A stretch of 64,000 nucleotides of DNA. Source: Nematostella vectensis (lineage: Eukaryota; Cnidaria; Anthozoa; Actiniaria; Edwardsiidae). A model generated the notes under the pieces. That model had not been told where the DNA came from. It saw only the letters and a list, made by a program, of their open reading frames with translations, and searched no databases. Positions 1 to 25,392 of the stretch are shown here, piece after piece (position 1 is the first letter of the stretch; each line of letters opens with the position of its first letter). The translations under genes and the position numbers were made by a program. The DNA is taken from NCBI RefSeq assembly GCF_932526225.1, contig NC_064045.1, forward strand, positions 3,077,998-3,141,997. Direction: 5' to 3'.

Positions 1-940
1 AATCTATAAGTCTGGGTAATAATCTATGAGTATGGGTAATAATCTATGAGTATGGGTAATAATCTATGAGTATGGGTAATAATCTATGAGTATGGTTAAT
101 AATCTATGAGTATGGGTAATAATCTATGAGTATGGTTAATAATCTATGAGTATGGTTAATAATCCATGAGTATGGGTAATAATCTATAAGTATGGGTAAT
201 AATCTATGAGTATGGGTAATAATCTATGAGTATGGGTAATAATCTATGAGTACGGTTAATAATCTATGAGTATGGTTAATAATCTATGAGTATGGGTAAT
301 AATCTATGAGTATGGTTAATAATCTATGAGTATGGGTAATAATCTATGAGTATGGGCAATAATCTACGAGTATGGGTAATAATCTATGAGTATGGTTAAT
401 AATCTATGAGTATGGGTAATAATCTATGAGTATGGGTAATAATCTATGAGTATGGGTAATAATCTATGAGTATGGTTAATAATCTATGAGTATGGTTAAT
501 AATCTATGAGTATGGGTAATAATCTATGAGTATGGGTAATAATCTATGAGTATGGTTAATAATCTATGAGTATGGGTAATAATCTATGAGTATGGTTAAT
601 AATCTATAAGTATGGGTAATAATCTATGAGTATGGGTAATAATCTATGAGTATGGGTAATAATCTATGAGTATGGGTAATAATCTAAGAGTATGGGTAAT
701 AATCTATGAGTATGGGTAACAATCTATGAGTATGGGTAATAATCTATGAGTATGAGTAATAATCTATGAGTATGGTTAATAATCTATGAGTATAGGTAAT
801 AATCTATGAGTATGGGTAATAATCTATGAGTATGAGTAATAATCTATGAGTATGGGTAATATTCTATGAGTATGGTTAATAATCTATGAGTATGGGTAAT
901 AATCTATGAGTATGGGTAATAATCTATGAGTATGGGTAAT
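1..940. repeat. 20-bp minisatellite, 47 copies
   Basis: Perfectly phased tandem array with consensus AATCTATGAGTATGGGTAAT. Copies differ mostly by GGGT/GGTT or by single substitutions, so most of the array is very uniform. It starts at or before the left window edge and ends at 940. It lies just downstream, in transcription direction, of the last recognisable exon of FOXRED2 copy A. There it occupies the place where the intron before exon 8 would be expected. No coding potential is apparent. Confidence 0.97.
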
Positions 941-1361
941 CATGTAATCACGTATGTAACCAGGTAGGCGTGGTCATGAGCTCAGGCCATAATTGTAACA
1001 TCCTGTCCTATTGGCGCTACAGTATCGTAACCACAAATGCAACTGCATTAGATTAGTAATTCTAAATATATATAGGAAAAATACTATAACAATATACCTC
1101 TACCAATTATCAGGACAGACTGCCCTTCATAATCATCAGGATTGGTGGATACGCTGCTGTAGCTTTGTAACAAAAATTTGATGGTCACCACTCAGTCATG
1201 CCTTACAAACTTTAGAACCCAAAAGTAAGTGAGTTTATATAAAGCATTCAAAATTCGATTTACCTCAGTGTATTCGACTCCATCAAACTGGGTTGGCAGG
1301 TTCTCTACCCAAATGCCAGTACTAGAAAAAGAAAAACATTTCGTCCGCTAAGGTGAGTGTT

Positions 1362-1490
1362 AAGGATTGGTGGTGCAGTTGGTTGAGCATTGGGTTCTGG
1401 GTTTTATATTTAGTTCCGAGATGAGTTTAATAAGTTGATTATCGCATTTCCTTTTTCACCTGTTCATCAGTTTTCATATCTCTACAAAAA
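1362..1490 (+). mobile_element. tRNA-derived SINE, older copy in FOXRED2 copy A intron 5
   Basis: Contains a tRNA-like D-arm/A-box stretch (GTGCAGTTGGTTGAGCA) followed by an anticodon-arm-like segment and a weak B-box-like stretch. It is orthologous to the insertion at 18452 in the other FOXRED2 copy. The A-rich tail here is short and decayed. It lies antisense to the gene, between exons 6 and 5. The SINE call rests on the tRNA-like head and the poly-A tail in the sister copy. Confidence 0.55.
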
Positions 1491-3794
1491 CCAACAATTT
1501 CAATCTAAGTTGTGTTTTGTAGTCACATATATTTATATTGAAACAGAAACAATTGTGAGAGTATGGAGAGCATATGTGAGTCGTAAGTTTAAGAGTTTGC
1601 CGCTTCGGTTAACAAATAAAAATGCCAGTGTGAGCTTTATTTCTGCCATGCTTCCCGAGCGATCGTGACATCATTACAACAAGGTTCACCCAACATGCAA
1701 CTGGGTGCGTGACACAGGGATACCGTTCAGAGGATTACCTGACAACGAGTGTCCTGCACTCATAGACTGTGTCATTCTGGTCCTTAATAAAAAATGACGT
1801 TGTTTTGCCCATGACTTTTCTAGAGACATTCCTGATGTTTGTGTTGTACTGGACATTCAGCTTTAACTTGGTGGCATAATCATTCAGATACTTGACCTAG
1901 AACCAATATTCCTGTTAGGAAAGAGCTTTTGGGGCTGCATCTTAATTATGAAAGTTTGTGTCAACTTATGGGGTGTGCAATGACCTGTCCAGCTACTGAT
2001 AGCAGAATGGTACATTGCCATTGAATACATACATAATCATCAGCATCAGGGAAGAACTTCTTGGAGTAATGTTTCATCAGCAGTGATTCGTCATCACTGA
2101 TCAGCGAATTCCAGTCATGGCGAAGGTTGAATTCTTTATTTGTTTTTCCTGTCAAGAAAATAAAAACTTTTGAATAAATGTGATATTCTTTTTACCATAT
2201 AAGAGTGAAATGTTGAATCACATCTTGAATAGCATTTCAGGGCTGTGAACACTTCTTTGTAGTCTTCTGGAGGTTTTTTTCAAAGAACTCCTACCAATGA
2301 TGAACACGATTTTGGGGTATTTTTATCTGCTAGTTGTTTTATGTTGTGAAAATTTACAATTTTTTACACTTGTCTTGCATTCCACAGTGGTAGTAAAATA
2401 CACAAACATACCAAACATGTATAATTCCCATGAGCCTTTTGTATAACATGGTGAAAATAAGTTTTGAATGTCATTTAACAACTCCTTTTAAAGCAGCTAG
2501 ACTCCCATGGGATATTTTTGGGGTTTGGATTTTGGGGTCCTTGCCCCCTCTTCCTCTGCACTTGGGATTACCCCCCCCCCTAAGCCCCTACCCCCCTAGG
2601 TATACTTATACCCCACTAAAGCCCCACCCAGTCTTCACATTTCATATTTTAGGACATATTAACATCACCAATACCTGTATGTCTCTTGTTAATAGAGATC
2701 AGAGTTCTGTGTCTTGGAAGCTCTACATAAAAAGAACCTGCAAAAACAAAAAAATAACAACAACAATAATAAAAAGAATGTCAGTGACAGGAAACCATTT
2801 AGCAGGTAAATAGTGAAAATAGTGTGAAGTTTGTATCCACTCACATAATTGTTTTTATTCTAAAATAATAAAATAAATATATGCCAATTGTGTATGTAAA
2901 TGTGACCTTCATGGCTCCCCCCCATACCAAACACTCCCCATCCTAAATTAGCCCTTTCCATGATTGGAAAAGAAATTAGTAACTACTAATTAGTAATTAG
3001 AGAAGGTCCAGTAGTAAAGAAGCAAATGATGCTGTTTCCAGCAATGTTTTTTACATTGTTTTGGCTTTTCAAAGTTTGAAAATGTCAAACCAATGAAACA
3101 TCTTAAAACAAATATTTGACTCTAAATCAACATTCCCTGACCCTACAGATGTCTTTGATTTATTCATTGAGTCCTGGAGCTTTTAGTTCAGCCATCGCCA
3201 CTGTACCAGCCAATCAAAGGAAGCCTAGTCTATCCAAACAGGACAAGAAACAAGAGAAAAGATGTCCCTCTGTCAATATAAATCTACCATTAGCATAAAC
3301 ACATGTTTTTCATGTTTCTAGGTTATACCTGACTCAAACCAATAAAGTTGCATTCATTGAATGTTTTTTTTATTTGATAGGTGACCAACGACGATCAAAT
3401 CGCATACTTTCTAGAACTTTGATTTAAATACCAGGTGTTTTTCTAGCAAAGTTACGATTTGAGTCTGCTGGAGAAGTGTAAAGATGAAGATAAAGTAGAC
3501 TGCCAGTTTTTGGTGGACTATATTCATTATTAATTCTGGTTTGACAACATGGTTTTGCAAATGATTAAAAATATGTGTTAAAATAATTACATGTAGTAAA
3601 AAGTAGTTATGAAAACATATGGTTTGAAAAATAAGGATGATTTAGGCCATAATTCTGATTATTAAATTCTTCCAGAAAAATTAAAAAAGCAACCTGTTTT
3701 AATATTTTGCTATAAATTGGTGTTCCCCGCCTCTTTTTCTAATACTCCAAATTAGACAAGAATCAACACCACTTTGCACTTGTTTGGAATGATC

Positions 3795-4085
3795 TGGGCC
3801 GTAGCAGGGGGTGGGGCACTGGGAGCATATGGTCCCCCCTAATATTTTCAAAAATTATAAGGAAATGACCTGAAGGGCGTGGCTGTGCTCCCCCAATATT
3901 TTCTTACTGTTTCTGTATTGTGCTCCCCCAATATTTTCTTAATGTTTCTGTATTGTGCCCCCACCCCCAATATTTTCTTACTGTTTCTGTATTGTGCTCC
4001 CCCAATATTTTCTTAATGTTTCTGTATTGTGCCCCCCCAATATTTTCCTTATGTTTCTGTATTGTGCCCCCCCCCCCAAATTTTA
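3795..4085. repeat. Dispersed CCCCCC-rich repeat with internal 36-bp tandem
   Basis: Begins GGGCCGTAGCAGGGGGTGG and runs into about five tandem units built around CCCCCAATATTTTCTTAATG. The head and first unit recur at 43425-43545, and a shorter relative (GGCCGTAGCAGG) is at 18142-18230. This marks a dispersed family. It is intronic in FOXRED2 copy A (intron 2). There is no protein evidence: the short open frames on both strands are products of the period. Confidence 0.7.
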
Positions 4086-5430
4086 TGTGGGCTGCTGCAG
4101 CTCTGATGATTGATAAGAATACTTTCTGATAAGTAACTGGACTGTCATAATAAGAAGGCAAATATAAAATCCATTATTAGATGTAACAAGAGAAACGTTC
4201 TTTTTGGTTGGGGTTTAGACAGGTGCTAAACATGATTCATTTATCCCCCTCCCAAAAACATGAAGGAAATGGTTGAATACCCTATCCTCCCACATCCATT
4301 ATGTAACCACATCTCATAAAAATCAAAGCGTTCATAGGTAATTGAAAGATTGAGAAAGAAGAAATGCGATCTTATCCTAAAAAACTTATCGCAATAAAAG
4401 CTTTTTAATGGCACTATCTATTATACCATTGGCTACACTCAGACCGATTATGTTTCATTTAAATTTTTTTTAAGAACTTTAAACGAGAAAAAGAAAAAGA
4501 GAAAGACAATGAATAACAGTCCATTTCAAATGATAACAATTAATACAGCAGGACGTCACCGGGAGATTAATAGATAAAGGAAATTAAAATCGTCAGGATA
4601 ACTTAAGCCTTATATTTAACAACAAAAAAGTGACATGAAAATAGCCGGTTCTTGGTATCCGTAAGTTATGAGTACAGATTATTTTGATAACAGAATTGTG
4701 TCAGTTGAAAAGACAGAAAGTCAGAATTTTTTCGCGTTTCGTTTCAGCAAACACGGAAGAGAAATCAGGAGGCTATTCGTTCCTACCTGCAACGCCATTT
4801 CGCTCGAAGATCACATAATCTCGAGAAGCTCTTTCAAGAAAGAACCCCATTTGAAGACCTTGGCAAAACCAAGAATGTATTTAATTCATTAAAAGAGTAG
4901 AGGGATGTGTTAGACAACAAATATAAAAATAATGTAAGTAAGTTATCTTATATCCTTTAGTCAAATTGATGATAGCTGCATTGCATGATTTGTTCAATGC
5001 AGCAAACTTTTAACATACTTTTGAGTAAATCATGCCAAAAACAGTTTGTAATGTTGTATTATATGTGTATTCAAAATGTTTATTTAAAATTCGTTTTGTT
5101 ATGTAACATGTAGTTAGCTGTGACTTGTGTGTGAAGCAGTGGGAATCCGGTGAAATTGTTGTTATCTGGCAGGACGCGATGGTAAGAAATAAAACACGAT
5201 TTTTTCCATCTTTAAATGCTTAAATGGTAAAGATAAATGAATGTTAGAACAAAGGAAGTCTCCTTCAAGGACTCACCGGCTGGACCAGCTCCAATCACGC
5301 AGTAATCATGATCATTTGAGTTTGATTTCGAGAGAAGAACATGTACACAACAAAGTAGCAGAAATAAAAAATATGTCAGTGAACCTAAAGCTTGCATATC
5401 TGCTGTCAGTGCACAGGACAAACCAGGCAA

Positions 5431-7383
5431 GACACGGCCCCTCGTCTTTCTAAAACGGTGTTTTTGGTTAGTCCGTGGACGTCAATCATCCGTATCCATA
5501 GCAATAGAGGTCGAATTTCCCGCGCGAACACCAAACTGCACGGTGCAGGTTTGACAAGGGGGGTTGTTTTTTTTTAGCATTGATTTGGGATAGGGCCTCA
5601 TTTTATGATACATGGTTCAGGAGAGGGCCTATTGTTTTTAACAGTTATTATGATCGGTTTCCGAACCTCCAAAAATACTGGAATTTCAAATTTTCATTTC
5701 TGGGGAGAACCCCAGACCCCCTACAAAATAGATACTATTATAGCGCAACCAAGAAACCCGTAAACACCGGAAATGAATATTTGTTCCGACCAACCACTCG
5801 CGAGATATTCAAACGGTCAACTAGAAACATGTCTCAACAAGTTTCAGTGTCCGAATTTTCGCGTCTGATTCGTCAGAAAAGGAATAAACATTCCAAACAT
5901 GGTTTAGATGTTCACGGTTTTACTGGTTGTGCTGTAATCATTATCCCCTAAAGTGTGTCCTTTTTTTAACCTGTTTTATTAACTTCCATCAATGAATTTA
6001 CTAAATTCGATTCATGTCAAAGCCACCCTCCCTATTAACTTTTCAAATTTTTGGTATGAAAACATATTTAAATAAGATTTCAGTTGGAAAGGAGCTAACG
6101 ATGCTTTTTCTTAACAATAATTAGAATTTCATACATTTGAAGATAGGGAAGCAAGCCCAAGACCCCCCTATACAATATTATTTACACCCGTAAAATACGT
6201 AAAATGGGCTCAAAATCAATTTTCTCCTTGCTTGGTGGTGTTTAAGGCCAGCTTCTTCGTCCCTTTATGTGCATGGTGTCTAAGCCATTGCCCCACCCCA
6301 CCCCCCTACTCCCACACACACAGTAATTTTACTTCCTCTTCGTTTTTGGGGAGGGCCTTACTTTTGGTCGCCTTTTTGGGGGAGGGTCACAATTTTTGCG
6401 CTTTAGATTAGGAGAAGGGCCGCAATTTTTGAATCAGAAGAAAACTCAACTTAGCAGCCCTCCCCCTCGATAAATAATTACCTTTCCCTTATCAGAACAC
6501 TTTTACCGAGGAGAAAGGGCAGGCGACGAATTATTACAGGTATTACAAACTTTATAGTTTTGTGTAACAGCTATATTTTTTGTTCTATCAGCAGACGTAA
6601 CCGTTATATTTTTGGGTTCTCTAACCCCATGTAACAGAACGACTATAACCCACTTAGCTGGGGGAGGTACCGGTTTTTACTTGTACTCGCTGTTACAAAC
6701 TGAAGACTTTACAAGATCTTTACGAGATGATAACAAGATGTTTTTCTCATATGTTTGTTCTTCATTCTACAAGTGTGTTCTTCAAGTCTGTTTGTGTGGG
6801 TCTTCAAGTGTCTCTTTAAGTGACTTGGGGCTTCGGTACGCACCCATATTTATATGCTCCTAAGACGGCATGTCCTTTAGGATAACCGACCATGACATCC
6901 AGAAGGGCTTTTAGCACTGTTTGGATAAGGGTTTAACCGATTAGTGTACGAGGGGCGACCTTCCTATGTGGGTGTGCCAGTCGGTTACCCTGGGGCTACC
7001 GTGACATGTGTTTACAATGTCGCTACTGACAACGGATGTCACACACTAACTTGTTACACTGCTAGTGCGCATGGCAAGCTACACACGTGATTATTATGAT
7101 TGACAGCATTCCAATCATATTTGCACTTAAACCGTACTAAAACCTAATTCTATCGACGGCTAGGTCTGAAGCTTACTTAGGGTAAACCTTGTGTGAACTC
7201 AGACTCATAGCACAATATTTGCGGATGACTCAACTTTTCCTAACATAAATAAATTCCTCGACTAAACAAAATAGCATGGCTCTAAATATAAAAAAATGCA
7301 TGCTCCTCGCAACACCTCAGAAGCTCGCACTTTTCCCTTTCGATAATACTTAATGGAACCTTTATTATTGAACAGGCCACCAC
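5431..7383. other. Intergenic region upstream of FOXRED2 copy A
   Basis: About 2 kb with no recognisable exon. Homology with the upstream side of FOXRED2 copy B stops within about 20 bp of the ATG, so this flank is unrelated to the copy B promoter. It includes a dispersed repeat (5736-5955), G/C-rich poly-G/C runs and a 6300-area CCACCCC/CACACA tract. I see no TATA box or other promoter element that I would defend. Confidence 0.6.
5736..5955 (+). repeat. Dispersed repeat, copy 1 (about 220 bp)
   Basis: Closely matches 33657-33872 in the same orientation, including the blocks TCGCGAGATATTCAAAC and GTCTGATTCGTCAGAA. The two copies differ by small indels, and the flanks are unrelated. No terminal inverted repeat or coding function was recognised. 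The family is unknown to me. Confidence 0.8.
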
Positions 7384-7519
7384 AGGCCCGTTCCCAGGAT
7401 TATTCTTTGGGAGTGGGGGGAGGGTGTGAAATCCAAAAGCGTACCTATTTTTTTCGGGGGAGGGTAGGGATTGCGGACTGAAATGGCTAGTTTGCTTACA
7501 CCCTCCTGGCTACGGGCTT
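7384..7519. mobile_element. Short MITE with CAGGCCCGT...ACGGGCTTG ends
   Basis: About 135 bp flanked by imperfect terminal inverted repeats: CAGGCCCGTTCCCAGGA on the left and, reverse-complemented, CAAGCCCGTAGCCAGGA on the right. The interior is G-rich. An element with related ends is at 28044-28189. There is no coding capacity, so it would be a non-autonomous DNA element. Confidence 0.55.
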
Positions 7520-7905
<386 letters not shown>

Positions 7906-8032
7906 GACGCCGTCACGTTTCGCATCTCAAACACTCCCTTAGAAGTGTGAAATGTATAGCGAAAGGCACGACGGGAAGAGGTGACCTCCCGCCCTTGTTT
8001 TTGGTACAACTTATTGTAAAAACAATGAAAGC

Positions 8033-8896
8033 TTAACACATTGACCCCTCAACCGGCCTGTACCGGCTTTGGGAAGTTCTTTGACAAATTTCAAATCGAA
8101 CAAGGAAAGAAAAGCAGAATCACCCCTCTCAATAAAACGCACAAAATACCACACAAGGGAGAGAGATCAGCAAACACAGCTCAAGACACAAATAGATACC
8201 TTTATTCTGATCCTCCAGGTTCATTTCCATGGCCTCAAAACACAATGTCCTCTCCATGAAGGCTTGTAAAACCACTTGGATGCCTTTACGGATTGCAAAG
8301 CATTCAGGGAGATCCAGGGAAAAATTCACGAGGGGGGGGCCAGTCAACACTCCTCTCCCCAAAGTCAGATGGTTTTTTATAAGTCTTTTCACCCCGAAGC
8401 CAAACAAATCAATTCCAGATCATACAGACCCAGAATAGCAGTGTAAACAGTTTTGGAATCAATTTGGTTTCAGAAAAGACAGCATTAAGGAGAGCTGTGA
8501 TGATTCGTTAAAAAATTATTTTCTCATCCAGGCAAAGCCAAACAAGAAAAAATCACCATGAATCCACCTTCGCTTGCAAATATCCATAAGCAAAGCACTC
8601 AATTATGCCACAATAGACTACATGATGTCCTGAGACACTCTTCTAATATGCTTATAGCTGTATTTTTGATGAAAAATACAAGCAACCATCAACTTGTGCT
8701 CGCTGCAACACAACGACGAGGGATTAAAAGTGGAGACGGCAAAGCACTGTTGGGAAGCTTGGATACCGCTGACTAGGTGCAGCTGTGTTTGACTTTGACG
8801 GGCTGTATAAAACCCAAAATAGGAGGGGGAGGTATCTGTTCTCAGTCTGTTTTTTGTAAATTCAGCTCAGACATAGCCAGGAGTCAAAGGGGTTAA
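8033..8896. mobile_element. Non-autonomous piggyBac-like element (long copy)
   Basis: Bounded by TTAA on both sides. The inner ends are inverted: left TTAACACATTGACCCCTC, right end reverse-complemented TTAACCCCTTTGACTCCTGG. TTAA target duplication with a CCC-starting end is the hallmark of the piggyBac superfamily. A shorter relative shares both termini at 11664-11986. The interior has a 92-codon open frame on the minus strand (8129-8407) that I cannot link to a transposase, and no DDD core is seen. I therefore call it a non-autonomous or decayed element. Confidence 0.65.
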
Positions 8897-8904
8897 TAAT
8901 ATAA

Positions 8905-9075
8905 GTTCTGCGGCGGATTATGGAAAGGGTTTAGGCTTGCGCAAAGGAGTATGGGAAGGGTGAAGGTTTGAATTAAGGAGTATGGGAAGGGTTAAGGTCT
9001 GCGCAAAAGAGTATGGGAAGGGTTAAGGTCAGCGCAAAGGAGTATGGGAAGGGTTAAGCTCTGCGCGCGGAAGTA
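8905..9075. repeat. Imperfect 32-34-bp tandem repeat, about 5 units
   Basis: Units centre on GGAGTATGGGAAGGGTTAAG separated by TCTGCGCAAA-type spacers. It lies between the piggyBac-like element and the inverted repeat at 9101. Confidence 0.85.
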
Positions 9076-9100
9076 TAAGAGCGATCAAGCCACACACAAC

Positions 9101-9193
9101 ATATGAGCCAACCTCGTCCCCAGGGTCTTCTTGGTAATTTTCAATATGGCGTCTAGCTGATTACCCAGAAGACCCTGGGGACGAGGTTGCATA
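9101..9193. mobile_element. 93-bp inverted repeat, MITE-like
   Basis: Arms AACCTCGTCCCCAGGGTCTT and its reverse complement are separated by about 30 bp, extending outward to ATATG/CATAT. It can form a long hairpin. The size and near-perfect arms suggest a tiny MITE. No target duplication could be fixed. Confidence 0.7.
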
Positions 9194-9788
9194 TTAGCTG
9201 CCAACCACGTCAAACAAACTTAATTGATTTTCACTCAGTAGTAATATGAACTATTCGAACATCTGATTGGGTGAGATTAGCTAAAACAAATTAAACCTCA
9301 AGATATTTTAAAACCGCTAAACCTTTTCCCAGCAGCTTTAATACTTTTACATTTTTCATAATATAAATATGCCATTCTTCTTTGCTAGTATCAACTCTGG
9401 AAATGCTATTTTGAAAGCATCTCAATTCTAATGATTTCAAGATTAAATGTTATACTTCTGTTACACACGCAGTGTACTCGCGCTGTACTTGGCTCGTTTA
9501 CGACGCAAAAAACCCAAAGAATGCTAAACAGAGAGAAAGCTCCACTATTGGTTTATTCCACCTTCTTTATATAGGTGGTGTAAATCAATGATTGTTGTGG
9601 CGTCTGGTTATGGTACGGGCTGGCTCTAGATATCTAGCAAACGTGTAACACATTTATGTATCCATTTTGTATATTTTGTTTAGCCATCAATATTTACTTG
9701 TTACAGCTCATAAGCTGTCGCACACCGTATTTTAGTCTTTAATCAGATAATCAAATAATGTCGTGGTGTTTCTACATTAGCATCCTGG

Positions 9789-9794
9789 TGTTTA
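9789..9794 (-). terminator. Candidate polyadenylation signal for FOXRED2 copy B
   Basis: AATAAA on the minus strand, about 830 bp after the read-through stop at 10624. It follows a possible alternative last exon (acceptor TTTGCTTAG near 9895). It fits the gene's orientation, but the 3' end of this gene is uncertain. Confidence 0.35.
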
Positions 9795-10154
9795 TTGAGG
9801 GGAGATGTTGTGAGGTATTTGGTATCACGAAGACAGCAGTTGCCTTTCTCTTGCAGTGTTCAAAAGCACGTAGGTCCCAGGAAGACTTTGGCCTAAGCAA
9901 ATCACAGAACAAATAAAGGGTACACAAAGAAACATAGTACTGATTCTGTACAGGCAACTGAGTCTCTTAAAAAGAGATTCAGTGGTATCGACAGTATCAT
10001 CATATAATTAACATCAACAACAAAGCTTACTATAATCATCACCATCATCATTATCATCATCAAGTACCAATCCGTCATAAATATCATTACATAAAACCTG
10101 TGACTATCATCACTTGTGCCATCTTTCATCATCAACATTATCTTGTCCACCAAA

Positions 10155-10525
10155 CACCATCATATAGCAGTCTTACCCTATACCTATCACTAACATTATC
10201 ATGATACACATCACTAACATTGTCATGTCCAACAGATGCCATCATATAGCAGTCTTACCCTGTACCCAAAACTAACATTAACATGTTACACATCACTAAC
10301 ATCATCATGTCCAATAGCTGCCATAATATAGCAGTCTTAACCTATACCCAACACTAACATTATCATGTCAAAGATCACTAACATCATCATGTCCATCAGA
10401 TGCCATCATATAGCAGTATAACCCTATATCCATCACTAACATTTTCATGTCCATCAGATGCCATCATATATCAGTCGTACCCTGAACCCAACACTACCAT
10501 GTCCATCATACACCATCATTAGCTG
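10155..10525. repeat. About 83-bp degenerate tandem repeat in the FOXRED2 3' flank
   Basis: Four to five diverged units share GATGCCATCATATAGCAGTC, CACTAACATTATCATG and related CAT-rich text. The surrounding 10020-10990 is generally rich in CAT/ATC triplets. No exon is seen here. Confidence 0.8.
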
Positions 10526-10623
10526 TCTTACCTTTTGCATAGTGTTCACGACAACTTTCTGGAACTGTACTGTGTGTCATCATTAACTGAGCAAATTTCA
10601 GAAATAACGATTTTAGAATGAAG

Positions 10624-23041
<12,418 letters not shown>

Positions 23042-23654
23042 GAAACAATTTTATCAGCTAAAATTAAGAAAGCAAGCGAATGTAGAATCATTCAGTTGTC
23101 TATGTTCAACACTTTGGTCGTCCTTTTTCGCTCCGCTTGTATTTACGCATTGGAATCACCATCGCGTGCTCTGATTGGCCAGGAGAACAAAGGAGTCACG
23201 ATAGTGACAGTTCGATGCCCAGATCTGTTGAGTAGCTTACGTGTTGGTTGTGAAGTCCATGGTTTATTCACGGTGCAATATGAATAAGATTCAATAATGC
23301 ATTCATAATATATATTTTGCATTTCGTCATTTTTTTTCTCAGTTTGATTCTAAGCACTACAAAATTAAATTGTTATGCTCGCTTTTTGATTTCTCAACGC
23401 AAAAGAATGCGCAAGAGAGCGCAATACCTACCAAAATGCTTTAGTAACTGTAAAGTTCTGCGACTTCCTATTTGTTTAAATTTAAAAACACACACAATCA
23501 CAAACACGAAAAAAAAACTTTTAAACTGATTGTTGGCTAAACGGTGCCGCAAACAGCGCGAACCCATCAGCCAGTTTAGCTGGCGTAGACTCGCTTGACT
23601 ACGACCAAAAGTTATACAGAGCATTTACAGAAAATTAATTATCGCTTGTCATAT

Positions 23655-23935
23655 ATGTGATGATCCTGGGCTGATGTGGGCTATATTTTTATGATTCTGG
23701 GCTGATGTGGGCTATATTTTTATGATTCTGGGCTGATGACAAAAACGAAAATTCCACCTATAAACGAGAACTAAAATGCATCTTTGATACTAGAAAGGGG
23801 GAGAAAGGTAGGGTCAGACAAAATAGGCAATATACCCACTTCCAAACTAATTGATATAGACGAATAAAACTAATTGATATAGATGAATAAAAACTAATTG
23901 ATATAGATGAATAAAAACTAATTGATATAGATGAA
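23655..23935. repeat. Two short tandem arrays (32 bp x 3 and 25 bp x 4)
   Basis: The first array repeats GATTCTGGGCTGATGTGGGC with a TATATTTTTAT spacer. The second repeats ACTAATTGATATAGATGAA. They are adjacent, unrelated in sequence, and intergenic. Confidence 0.9.
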
Positions 23936-25392
23936 TTATTAAAATAATTATTGACTATTCTGTAATTAATTCATCCTACGTCGAAGTATAATTTAAAAAA
24001 GCCTTAAATGTTGCATTTCACGCCCACAATGTATAGCCTATTGAAAGGTAGGCTATACATGTGGAAGTTGCCCTTATCTTAGCTCGAAGCTATTTTTCTA
24101 ACGTTTAGAGTGTACTCGGGGCAACATAAATCCAAATTATTCACAGATAAACAATTATCCATATATTGTGTGTTCTGTTATATTTTGTCGGATGACATAT
24201 AAATAGAAACGCGCTTTAGTCACTAAACAAAGCAGCTTCCAGAATCTAATTTTTCTTTTTAGTTTTTTGTTTACTACAGTAATTGGCATTTTCTGTATGT
24301 ATGTATGTATTGTTATAGGAGTCTTCCAGAATATAAATGATGTTCACTTTTTAGCATCTAATGCCAAGATATATAGCGGAGGAGGCTTTGGCAACGAGAA
24401 CGCCAGATATAGACAAAGTGTTTTTGGCTGGATATGTATTGTTTCAAATCCCTCTAAAATAGTAAAGTGAACTAACCAATAGCTTAAAGCAGCTCTTCCA
24501 TCATAAATATAAAAAAAGTTCCGCCCACTTTAAATAGTCTTCTTTTAACAATAGCACTTTTACCATTACAGATGCAGCTGTGGCATACGCACTTAGCACT
24601 CAGATACACACGTTTGGGTCCTGTTCGGCTTTTTGTTTGACCTCTAGTGCGAATGCGATTTACAAGCCAATCGATCGGCCAGGAAAAAAAATCGCTGGCT
24701 GTTTGTCCCAGCCAGACGAACTTTATCCTCCTAGTGCAATTAGGCCTTTAGCGCTAAATAAGTATAGCGTAACATTTTAGAAATGTATATTATAGTTATT
24801 TTCTTGTGTATTGAATAGAAATTTGTAAGCGCCTAAACCAGAAGCCAGACAAAATATTCAGAGTCTTGGATCCACACAATTTTCAGAAGTTGCTGCAGGC
24901 GAAAATAAAAGCGCGAAAATATCACAGTATCCAATGACATTTCATGGTTTTATCACGTTTTTAACATTGTGGTGTTTTGTCTGGTGATTTGTGGGCCAAC
25001 AAAACAAAGAACCTCCTCAAAACTCTCCGATGTTAGTCTCATGTACGAGCGATATATGTGACCTTCTAGCCTCAGCTCTCAAATTTTCGTACATTCCGTG
25101 TGTTTCTCTTCGCAAAATCCATTCTTTGGACCAGGTGTTGTCCCATCTCTTTGATCTTCGTTTTTTCTCGAGAATGCAATAAATACAACGCAACAAGCAA
25201 CTTTTTTTCGTTTGTTTACATAGGATTGGCTTGACAAACCGCTGTGCAATAGCTCCCGGGCGAAGAATATTCGCTGACGGATCGCCAGGTGTGTCCGCGC
25301 AAGCGAAGATTTCGCTGGCGATCGTCGGCGATGCTCATACGAGCGTGTACAAAATCGCCTAGTGTGTCGTGGGCTGAATGAGCCCTTGTTAG

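Larger units (their letters stand above)
1098..5430 (-). pseudogene. FOXRED2: FOXRED2-like copy A, exons 1-7, splice acceptor of exon 7 lost
   Basis: Duplicate of the 5' third of the FOXRED2 gene at 10624-23041. Exons, minus strand: 5430-5277, 4858-4787, 2737-2675, 2148-2033, 1896-1739, 1321-1264 and 1164-1098. Exon 1 encodes a hydrophobic signal peptide (best start is the second Met, at 5397) followed by the FAD-binding motif VIGAGPAG. Later exons carry [30 protein letters not shown] and the NAD(P)H-site strand VLIIGRG. Exons 1-6 join in frame with normal GT/AG borders and differ from copy B by only a few residues. At exon 7 the acceptor CAG of copy B is CAA here (plus strand C to T at 1165). 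The nearby AGs would all shift the frame into an early stop. No exon 8 is seen before the window edge. FOXRED2/ERFAD is known as an ER-lumen flavoprotein acting in ER-associated degradation. I infer that copy A is a partial pseudogene. It could still be transcribed, or its 3' part could lie to the left of the window. Confidence 0.8.

Noticed and set aside
5580-5951. 123-codon open frame
   Set aside because: It overlaps the dispersed repeat at 5736-5955 and has no recognisable protein. The second repeat copy does not keep the frame.
24267-24780. Two short plus-strand open frames upstream of FOXRED2
   Set aside because: No similarity recognised, no splice-linked partner exon, and lengths expected by chance.
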